Positions 1-5,080 of a stretch of 5,080 bases of DNA are shown here, piece by piece. Each line of letters starts with the position of its first letter. Position 1 is the stretch's first letter. The notes under the pieces are model-generated. The model was not told where the DNA came from and made no database searches. It was given only the letters and a program-made list of their open reading frames with translations. The stretch spans positions 1 through 5,080 of the forward strand of contig DBWI01000009.1 of the NCBI GenBank assembly GCA_002308915.1, given 5' to 3'. The DNA comes from Christensenella sp. UBA1242 (lineage in GTDB: Bacteria; Bacillota; Clostridia; Christensenellales; UBA1242). The translations under genes were made by a program, and so were the position numbers.

Positions 1-1
1 A

Positions 2-955
2 AACGCTGGTTTTATAATACAATCAGGTATTTTTGTTGGTTTTTTTTATTATTTAAAAAAAATATTTAGTGTGGGAATTATTATTGGAATTATTTTTTCA
101 TTTATTTTTTATTTTATTTCATCATTTTTTATTACAAATATTTTAATTATTGGTAACATTTCATTTTGTGGACAAGAGGTATTTGAAGTACTCAAGAAGA
201 ATAACATAAAAAACTGGAGCACCAAATCTTCAATTGATATTCAAATGTTAGAAAAAGAAATTAAAAGTATTGATTATATAAGTTATGTTAGCATAATCAT
301 AAAAGGCAATTCTCTTGTAATAAATCTAAAAGAACAATTAACAAACACAGAAGTGGTGAATATTGGAGAGTACTTACCATTAGTTAGTTTATACGATTGC
401 AAAATTACTTCTATAAAAATTGTTCAAGGTACTCCAAAAGTAAAAGTTGGCGATATTGTTCACATAGGACAAATATTGGTTGAGCCATATGTGATTGGTG
501 GTGATGATAAGATACTTAGCGTTCAGCCATTAGCAGATATCTGTGGTGATGTTTGGTTAACAAGTGATATAGACTATTATGATACAAAAGTTGTAAATCA
601 AAGGACTGGTAATGTTATTAGGAATTTTAGTATAACATTTATGGATTTGCCGGTTTATGAAAAAAATGATGATATCAATTTTCAAAATTATCAGGTTGAA
701 GAAAGTGAAGAATATATTTCAAGTACTTTGTTGCCAATAAAAATTAAACATAGGGACTATTATGAATACAACATAATTGCATATGATATTAATTTTGAAG
801 AAAACAAACAACAATTTATTGAACAAACAAGACAAACATGTTTGCTAAATTTGAACAAATATGACATAATAAAAAATGAGAGTTATGTAATAAACAATAA
901 CAATGGATTTCATACCATATCTTACACAATAACTCTTAATAGAAAAATATGTTAA
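2..955 (+). CDS. yqfD: Sporulation protein YqfD, 5'-truncated by window edge
   Basis: The frame is open from base 2 to the TAA at 953-955, giving 317 visible codons. The family is usually about 380-400 residues, so roughly 70-80 N-terminal residues lie outside the window. The GTG at 71 has a hydrophobic in-frame stretch upstream, so I read it as an internal Val codon rather than the start. A strongly hydrophobic segment (codons about 24-45, around VGIIIGIIFSFIFYF) is the membrane anchor. It is followed by a region resembling a POTRA-like fold (IIGNISF, then a KNNI turn) and by the family pattern of an Ile-rich strand, GTPKVKVGDIVHIGQILVEP and CGDVWL. YqfD (SpoIV-type, COG-level family) is required for sporulation in Bacillus, and its biochemical role is unclear. 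The C-terminus ends abruptly in RKIC and diverges from Bacillus. The family assignment comes from recalled pattern similarity; the partner gene yqfC would be expected just upstream. Confidence 0.82.
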   Translation, partial: NAGFIIQSGIFVGFFYYLKKIFSVGIIIGIIFSFIFYFISSFFITNILIIGNISFCGQEVFEVLKKNNIKNWSTKSSIDIQMLEKEIKSIDYISYVSIIIKGNSLVINLKEQLTNTEVVNIGEYLPLVSLYDCKITSIKIVQGTPKVKVGDIVHIGQILVEPYVIGGDDKILSVQPLADICGDVWLTSDIDYYDTKVVNQRTGNVIRNFSITFMDLPVYEKNDDINFQNYQVEESEEYISSTLLPIKIKHRDYYEYNIIAYDINFEENKQQFIEQTRQTCLLNLNKYDIIKNESYVINNNNGFHTISYTITLNRKIC

Positions 956-964
956 AAGGCAAAT

Positions 965-1423
965 ATGAAAATAAATTTTAATAGGGTAACGGATAAAGAG
1001 TTAAAACAAAAAATAAGTGATATCCTTGCAATTGCTCAACAAGAATTAAAAGTAAAAGATAATATTGTGGTTAATATCACATTTGTTGGCGAAAAGAGAA
1101 TAAGGGAACTAAATAGACAGTTTAGAAATGTCGACAGAGTAACGGATGTTTTGTCTTTTCCTATGTTTGAACCAAATGAGGTAAAAAGTGGTGAAATGTT
1201 AGATTTTAATGTGCAATCAGATATAGGTGATATAGTTATTTGCAAAAAGCGTGCCATGTGGCAAGCAAAAGAATATGGACACAGCTTGCTTAGGGAAATT
1301 TGTTTTTTAAGTTTGCATGGTTTTTTACATGTACTTGGGTATGACCATATAGAAAAAGATGATGAAAAAGTTATGTTTGAGCTTCAAGATAAAATATTAA
1401 CAAAAGCAAAAATGGAGAGATAA
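965..1423 (+). CDS. ybeY: Endoribonuclease YbeY (16S rRNA maturation factor)
   Basis: This encodes 152 residues, normal for the family. YbeY is a cytoplasmic zinc-dependent single-strand endoribonuclease that takes part in 16S rRNA 3'-end maturation and in removal of defective 70S ribosomes. The metal site HGFLHVLGYDH is complete (His118, His122, His128). The other family signatures are also present: LNRQFRNVDRVTDVLSFP at 49-66, which includes the conserved Arg54, then SDIGDIVI near 85-92 and QAKEYGHSLLRE at 100-111. The start is supported by AAAAGG at 954-959, five bases before the ATG. The gene begins 9 bases after the yqfD stop, and the era ATG follows its own stop without a gap, so the three genes are probably cotranscribed. 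In Bacillus phoH and pgpH sit just before ybeY; neither is here. Confidence 0.96.
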   Translation: MKINFNRVTDKELKQKISDILAIAQQELKVKDNIVVNITFVGEKRIRELNRQFRNVDRVTDVLSFPMFEPNEVKSGEMLDFNVQSDIGDIVICKKRAMWQAKEYGHSLLREICFLSLHGFLHVLGYDHIEKDDEKVMFELQDKILTKAKMER

Positions 1424-2332
1424 ATGGAATACAAATTTGGATATGTGGCTGTTTTGGGAAAACCAAATGCAGGAAAAAGTACTTTAATTAACAACTTGGT
1501 TAAAAACAAAGTTGCTATTGTTTCACCAAAACCACAAACAACAAGAAATAATATTTTGGGAATTTTGACAAATGATAGTTATCAACTTGTTTTTATTGAT
1601 ACACCTGGTATTCATAAGTCAAAAAATGCGTTAGACAAATATATGATGAAAAATGTCCGTACAGCCATAGGTGGTGCCGATGTTATGGTGTATTTGATTG
1701 ATTCAACCAAAAAGATATCTCAGGATGAAGTTGATTATATCAAAAACCTAAAACAAAAGAATGAAGAAAGCAAACTGGTTGTTTGTTTAAGCAAGATTGA
1801 TTTAGTTCAAAAAGCAAATTTGTTACCACTTTTATCTCAAATGGGTGAAGTTAAAGAGATTGATGAACTTATTCCATTATCAAGTGTAAAATCACAAAAT
1901 ACAGATGTGTTATTGGATACAATTCTTGGATTTTTGCCAGCTAGCAAGCAAAAGAATTTTGAATATGATGAAGAGTATTATACAAACAAATCATTGAACT
2001 TTATTGCAAGTGAAACAATAAGAGAAAAAGCTCTTTATTTACTTCAAGAAGAAATTCCACATGGAATAAGTGTAAATATAGTCAAATTTGAAGAAAAGAC
2101 TAGCCTTGTACTTATTGATGCTGATATAATTTGCGAGCGAGATAGCCACAAGAGCATTATAATTGGGAAAAAGGGTAGTATGCTAAAAAATATCGGTCAA
2201 CAAGCAAGACAAGACTTGGAAAATTTGTTAAACAAAAAGGTTTTACTCAAACTTTTTGTTAAAACAAAAAAGAATTGGAGAGAAGACACAAATTTTTTAA
2301 CTGAATTTGGATATAAAAGTGAAAATGAATAG
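1424..2332 (+). CDS. era: GTPase Era, ribosome assembly factor
   Basis: This encodes 302 residues, the usual size. Era is a GTPase that binds the 3' end of 16S rRNA through a C-terminal KH domain and acts in 30S assembly, near the inner face of the membrane. The G domain shows G1 GKPNAGKS (12-19), the G2 region KPQTTRNN (36-43), G3 DTPG (59-62), G4 SKID (123-126) and a G5-like SSVK (153-156). The linker signature EIPHG is at 210-214. The KH domain carries the GxxG loop as GKKG (248-251) in the context IIIGKKGSMLKNIG, and the C-terminus shows VKTKKNWRED. The first G4 residue is Ser (AGC) where Asn is the rule. The ATG directly follows the ybeY TAA, and GGAG at 1414-1417 lies inside the end of ybeY, so translation is probably coupled. 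Pairing with ybeY makes biological sense because both proteins act on the same rRNA end. Confidence 0.97.
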   Translation: MEYKFGYVAVLGKPNAGKSTLINNLVKNKVAIVSPKPQTTRNNILGILTNDSYQLVFIDTPGIHKSKNALDKYMMKNVRTAIGGADVMVYLIDSTKKISQDEVDYIKNLKQKNEESKLVVCLSKIDLVQKANLLPLLSQMGEVKEIDELIPLSSVKSQNTDVLLDTILGFLPASKQKNFEYDEEYYTNKSLNFIASETIREKALYLLQEEIPHGISVNIVKFEEKTSLVLIDADIICERDSHKSIIIGKKGSMLKNIGQQARQDLENLLNKKVLLKLFVKTKKNWREDTNFLTEFGYKSENE

Positions 2333-2352
2333 ATTTTTTTCTTATTATCGCA

Positions 2353-2358
2353 TATAAT
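2353..2358 (+). promoter_or_regulatory. Candidate sigma-A promoter (-10 box) ahead of yqzL-recO
   Basis: A perfect TATAAT lies in the gap after era. The hexamer 17 bases upstream (TAGATT, 2330-2335) matches the TTGACA consensus at only three of six positions, and there is no TG extension. In such AT-rich DNA a TATAAT can arise by chance. If it is real, transcription would start near 2365 and give yqzL-recO a promoter independent of the upstream genes. The remainder of the gap (2333-2414) shows no other clear element; the T run at 2334-2340 has no hairpin before it. Confidence 0.35.
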
Positions 2359-2414
2359 ATTATTGTAGACTTGTAGTTTGATGCTTGATGACAAAAGTAA
2401 AAAAATAAATGTAC

Positions 2415-2420
2415 AAGGAG
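2415..2420 (+). promoter_or_regulatory. Ribosome binding site that fixes the yqzL start
   Basis: AAGGAG is a strong Shine-Dalgarno core. It ends six bases before the ATG at 2427, an ideal distance. In-frame ATGs at 2409 and 2421 also exist, but the first lies upstream of this site and the second directly abuts it. The true start is therefore most likely 2427. Confidence 0.85.
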
Positions 2421-2426
2421 ATGAGT

Positions 2427-2594
2427 ATGGAAAATTTTGTTTCTGATATATCAAAGAACTTATGGAACTTGTTTGAAAAAACTGGAAACATAAATGTTTA
2501 TATGCTTTATTCTGCTGTACAACATACTCCAGAACAAGTTCTTGACAAGTGGGAGAATTACGATAACACAAAGGAACAGGGCATAGTATTATAA
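2427..2594 (+). CDS. yqzL: YqzL-like small protein of unknown function
   Basis: This is a 55-residue protein starting at the ATG set by AAGGAG at 2415-2420. It resembles the YqzL-like family, a short Firmicute protein encoded between era and recO (or cdd/era and recO) in Bacillus. The shared pattern is an aromatic W..FE.TGNI..YMLY block, here NLWNLFEKTGNINVYMLY at about residues 12-29, followed by a charged tail. No signal peptide, membrane segment or catalytic motif is visible, and the function is unknown. The tail after the core (QHTPEQVLDKWENYDNTKEQ and four more residues) seems somewhat longer than I recall for Bacillus. Its TAA overlaps the recO ATG by one base (TAATG), so it may be translationally coupled to recO. 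The position between era and recO supports the call as much as the sequence does. Confidence 0.8.
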   Translation: MENFVSDISKNLWNLFEKTGNINVYMLYSAVQHTPEQVLDKWENYDNTKEQGIVL

Positions 2595-3304
2595 TGGATA
2601 CACTAAAAGTAAAGGCAATAGTGCTTTCTTCTCGTGATTACAAAGAAAAGGACAAGCTGGTTACATTATTTACTTTAGAAAATGGAATAATAACAGCAAC
2701 TTTAAAATCAGTCAAATCAAGCACTGCAAAATTTAAGTATGCCAAAGAGCCTTTTTGTTTTGGCGAATTTATTTTATCATTACCATCAAAAGTAATAACA
2801 AGCGTTGAAGTTGAAAACACATTTTTTGAAATCACAAAAAATATTGATAAATATTATATTGCTTGTGCAATTTTGGAAACTGTAAAAACTGCGTTGGTTG
2901 AAGGTGAACCAAATCCACAACTTTTTGTTGAAGTATTAAAAGCACTTGGGTGTATTGCATATAATGATGTTAACGACAATTATGTTTTGGTTAAATTTTT
3001 AATTAGCGTTTTTGAAGGAATGGGTTACAAGTTGGCACTTGACAGATGTTCTGTTTGTGGACAAAAATTTTCAGGGAAGAGATATTTGAATTTAGATTTT
3101 GGCGAAGTTGTTTGTGTTGGTTGCAAAACATCAAATTGTATGGAAATTTCACAAAGAGCAAGTTCAACATTCAAAATTTTATCAATTACTGATTACGACA
3201 AATTATCAACATTGCACCTTTCAAAAGGAAGTGATGAAGAAGCTCTTAATATATTAAATATAAATTTTAACCATAGGTTTGGAAAAAAATTAAATTTACT
3301 TTAA
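2594..3304 (+). CDS. recO: DNA repair protein RecO
   Basis: This encodes 236 residues, slightly shorter than the roughly 250 common in Bacillus; the shortfall appears to be at the C-terminus. RecO works with RecR (and RecF) to load RecA on SSB-coated single-stranded DNA and can anneal complementary strands. The N-terminal OB-fold shows the typical opening, KVKAIVLSSRDYKEKDKLVTLFT (residues 5-27) and then ENGIITATLKSVK. A mostly helical middle follows, and a four-cysteine zinc site is present: CSVC at 152-155 and CVGC at 174-177, with an extra Cys182. The start codon overlaps the yqzL stop. A close Shine-Dalgarno site is poor (AAGGA at 2571-2575 is about 18 bases away), which argues for coupling to yqzL translation. 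A likely terminator begins at the stop codon, so recO appears to be the last gene of the cluster. Confidence 0.93.
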   Translation: MDTLKVKAIVLSSRDYKEKDKLVTLFTLENGIITATLKSVKSSTAKFKYAKEPFCFGEFILSLPSKVITSVEVENTFFEITKNIDKYYIACAILETVKTALVEGEPNPQLFVEVLKALGCIAYNDVNDNYVLVKFLISVFEGMGYKLALDRCSVCGQKFSGKRYLNLDFGEVVCVGCKTSNCMEISQRASSTFKILSITDYDKLSTLHLSKGSDEEALNILNINFNHRFGKKLNLL

Positions 3305-3337
3305 AAATAAGCATAAAAAAATTTGCTTATTTTTTTT
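3303..3337 (+). terminator. Rho-independent terminator after recO
   Basis: AAAAATAAGC (3303-3312) is perfectly complementary to GCTTATTTTT (3325-3334), giving a 10-bp stem with a 12-base loop. A run of eight T (3330-3337) forms the end of the stem and the tail. Only two of ten pairs are G-C, so the hairpin is weak in energy but normal for so AT-rich a genome. The left arm starts inside the recO TAA. The A run on the left arm means it could also work on the opposite strand. Confidence 0.75.
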
Positions 3338-3351
3338 GTTTATTCTAAAAT
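3323..3351 (+). promoter_or_regulatory. Possible ppdK promoter
   Basis: TTGCTT (3323-3328) and TAAAAT (3346-3351) are separated by 17 bases, a -35/-10-like arrangement in the 76-base gap before ppdK. The match is modest, and the -35 part overlaps the right arm of the terminator hairpin. ppdK needs its own promoter if the terminator works, so one is expected somewhere in 3335-3370. I see no riboswitch-sized leader or clear operator here. Confidence 0.3.
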
Positions 3352-3371
3352 AGTCAAGTAAACGAAAAAAT

Positions 3372-3377
3372 GGAGGA
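3372..3377 (+). promoter_or_regulatory. Ribosome binding site of ppdK
   Basis: GGAGGA is a near-perfect Shine-Dalgarno sequence just before the ATG at 3381. It supports that start, and fits a strongly translated gene. Confidence 0.85.
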
Positions 3378-3380
3378 AAT

Positions 3381-5080
3381 ATGACAAAAAAGTACGTTTA
3401 TCTATTTAGCGAAGGCAATGCAAAGATGCGTGACCTTCTTGGAGGAAAAGGTGCAAACCTTGCCGAAATGACCAATCTTGGTCTTCCTGTGCCACAAGGC
3501 TTTACAATTTCAACAGAAGCCTGCACGCAATACTATGAGGATGGCAGAAAGATTAATGACAGCATTCAAGCCGAAATCATGGAATACATTGAAAAGATGG
3601 AAAAAATCACTGGCAAAAAATTTGGTGATAAGGAAAATCCACTTCTTGTTTCTGTTCGTAGTGGTGCAAGAGCAAGTATGCCAGGTATGATGGATACAAT
3701 CCTTAACCTTGGACTTAATGAAGAAGTTGTTGAAACTCTTGCAAGAAAGAGTGGTAATCCACGTTGGGCTTGGGACTGTTACAGAAGATTTATTCAAATG
3801 TTCAGTGACGTTGTTATGGAAGTTGGCAAAAAGTATTTTGAAAAACTTATTGATGAACTTAAAGCCAAAAGAGGTATTACATACGACGTTGATTTAACAG
3901 CAGATGACCTAAAAGAACTTGCAAATCAATTCAAAGCAGAATATAAGAAACAACTTGGAAGTGATTTCCCATCAGATCCAAAAGTTCAACTCTTTGAAGC
4001 TATCAAAGCTGTATTCCGTTCATGGGATAATCCACGTGCAAATATTTATAGAATGGACCATGATATTCCATATTCTTGGGGAACAGCTGTTAATGTTCAA
4101 ATGATGGCATTTGGTAATATGGGTGAAACATCTGGAACAGGTGTTGCATTTACAAGAAATCCTGCAACAGGTGAAAAAGGTCTTATGGGTGAATTCCTTA
4201 TGAATGCTCAAGGTGAAGACGTTGTTGCTGGTGTAAGAACACCTATGCCAATTTCAAAAATGGCAGAAGTTATGCCAGAATGTTATGAACAATTCCAAAA
4301 GATTTGCAAAACACTTGAAGAACACTATCATGATATGCAAGATATGGAATTTACTATTGAAGATAGAAAACTCTATATGCTTCAAACAAGAAATGGTAAG
4401 CGTACAGCAGCTGCTGCAATTAAAATTGCTTGCGATTTAATTGATGAGGGAATGATTACAGAACAAGAAGCTTTAATGCAAATTGATGCAAAGAGTCTTG
4501 ATATGTTATTGCACCCAACATTTGATGTTAACGCACTTGCAGAAGCTGACAAAAATAATGTAGTAGGAAAAGGTATTGCAGCATCACCAGGTGCAGCAGC
4601 CGGAACAATTGTTTTCACAGCAGAAGATGCTGTAAGACTTGGAAAAGAAAAGAAAAAAGTTGTATTAGTTAGACTAGAAACAAGCCCAGAAGATATTGAA
4701 GGTATGAAATATGCTCAAGGTATCTTAACAGTTCGTGGTGGACAAACATCACACGCAGCCGTTGTTGCTCGTGGTATGGGAACTTGTTGTGTTTCTGGTT
4801 GTGGCGACATCAAGATGGATGAAGAAAATAAGTGCTTTACTCTTGCAGGAAAGACTTTCCACGAGGGTGATGGACTTTCTCTTGATGGTACAACAGGAAA
4901 GATTTATGACACAATAATCAAAACAGTTCCAGCAGATCCAAATAGTGGATATTTTGGAAGAATTATGAGACTTGCAGACAAGTATAAAGCACTTGGAGTA
5001 AGAACAAATGCTGATACACCAAAAGATGCAAAGAGAGCTGCAGAACTTGGTGCAGAAGGTATTGGACTTTGCCGTACAGA
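3381..5080 (+). CDS. ppdK: Pyruvate, phosphate dikinase, 3'-truncated by window edge
   Basis: Translation from 3381 is open to the window edge: 566 codons plus two bases, about two thirds of the usual roughly 875 residues. The enzyme interconverts pyruvate + ATP + Pi and phosphoenolpyruvate + AMP + PPi in the cytoplasm; in many anaerobes it acts glycolytically. The N-terminal ATP-grasp part has GGKGANLAEM (21-30, Lys23), SVRSGARASMPGMMDT (91-106, Arg93), SGTGVAFTRNPATGE (251-265), MEFTIE (Glu323) and LQTRNGKRT (Arg337). The swivelling phosphohistidine domain has GKGIAASPGAAAG (396-408) and the catalytic GGQTSHAAVVARGMG with His458. Thr456, two residues earlier, is the site targeted by the PPDK regulatory kinase/phosphatase where one exists. 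The PEP/pyruvate barrel begins around RTNADTP (541-547) and is cut at GIGLCRT. All key residues visible are intact. Leucine codon use (mostly CTT) differs sharply from the upstream genes, suggesting high expression. Confidence 0.98.
   Translation, partial: MTKKYVYLFSEGNAKMRDLLGGKGANLAEMTNLGLPVPQGFTISTEACTQYYEDGRKINDSIQAEIMEYIEKMEKITGKKFGDKENPLLVSVRSGARASMPGMMDTILNLGLNEEVVETLARKSGNPRWAWDCYRRFIQMFSDVVMEVGKKYFEKLIDELKAKRGITYDVDLTADDLKELANQFKAEYKKQLGSDFPSDPKVQLFEAIKAVFRSWDNPRANIYRMDHDIPYSWGTAVNVQMMAFGNMGETSGTGVAFTRNPATGEKGLMGEFLMNAQGEDVVAGVRTPMPISKMAEVMPECYEQFQKICKTLEEHYHDMQDMEFTIEDRKLYMLQTRNGKRTAAAAIKIACDLIDEGMITEQEALMQIDAKSLDMLLHPTFDVNALAEADKNNVVGKGIAASPGAAAGTIVFTAEDAVRLGKEKKKVVLVRLETSPEDIEGMKYAQGILTVRGGQTSHAAVVARGMGTCCVSGCGDIKMDEENKCFTLAGKTFHEGDGLSLDGTTGKIYDTIIKTVPADPNSGYFGRIMRLADKYKALGVRTNADTPKDAKRAAELGAEGIGLCRT

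Noticed and set aside
40..47. Eight-T homopolymer in yqfD as a phase-variation tract
   Set aside because: The tract is short for such AT-rich DNA, and the reading frame is continuous through it; nothing else suggests switching.
71..955. GTG at 71 as the start of the first gene
   Set aside because: The same frame stays open to base 2 and encodes a hydrophobic stretch that fits the YqfD family, and no ribosome binding site precedes 71.
1036..1257. Minus-strand frame inside ybeY
   Set aside because: It is a shadow of a well-conserved gene, with no recognisable motif.
2333..2340. T run after era as a terminator
   Set aside because: No inverted repeat precedes it, so it is only a T tract in AT-rich DNA.
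2409..2426. Earlier starts for the small gene (ATG at 2409 or 2421)
   Set aside because: AAGGAG at 2415-2420 lies after the first and directly abuts the second; only 2427 has proper spacing.
2197..2571. 124-codon reading frame on the minus strand across the era end and yqzL
   Set aside because: It is antisense to two recognised genes, low in complexity (Ser/Phe/Leu rich) and lacks a credible ribosome binding site or family pattern.
3478..4104. Short plus-strand frames at 3478-3690, 3709-3897 and 3919-4104
   Set aside because: They are out-of-frame readings of ppdK, whose own frame is intact and full of family motifs.
4382..4618. Minus-strand Ala-rich frame inside ppdK
   Set aside because: It is a shadow of the dikinase coding sequence; the Ala/Ser richness reflects the antisense of its GCA/ACA/GGA codons.
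1..5080. Alternative genetic code with TGA as Trp
   Set aside because: All Trp codons seen are TGG, and no in-frame TGA occurs in the six genes. Five stops are too few to read anything into the lack of TGA stops.

Overview
The window is AT-rich, with all genes on the + strand and standard Shine-Dalgarno sites. The gene set (yqfD, ybeY, era, yqzL, recO, ppdK) and its order are typical of Bacillota, and best fit a low-GC Clostridia-like lineage. yqfD and yqzL are essentially Firmicute genes, and a pyruvate phosphate dikinase gene near recO is known from clostridia. The genetic code looks standard: Trp is TGG, no in-frame TGA is seen, and the stops are TAA or TAG. I cannot name a genus.

Layout: (1) Positions 2-955 hold the 3' three-quarters of yqfD, a membrane-anchored sporulation protein; its start lies left of the window. 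(2) After 9 bases comes ybeY (965-1423), and directly after its stop comes era (1424-2332). (3) A 94-base gap carries a perfect TATAAT box and then a strong ribosome binding site for the small gene yqzL (2427-2594). (4) The yqzL stop overlaps the recO start (2594-3304). (5) A perfect 10-bp inverted repeat followed by a T run starts at the recO stop and is a likely terminator. (6) ppdK starts at 3381 and runs off the right edge, with 566 codons visible.

The first five genes form a co-directional, tightly packed housekeeping cluster. YbeY and Era both act on the 3' end of 16S rRNA and on ribosome maturation. RecO acts in RecFOR recombinational repair. YqfD acts in sporulation, and YqzL has no known function. 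ppdK is a separate central-metabolism unit, interconverting pyruvate and phosphoenolpyruvate, and its codon use suggests high expression.

I found no mobile element, CRISPR array, RNA gene or clearly new system. The points worth a second look are the condensed gene order (no phoH, pgpH, dgkA or cdd between the retained genes), a Ser in place of Asn in the G4 motif of Era, the small yqzL gene with its possible internal promoter, and the sharp change in leucine codon choice in ppdK.
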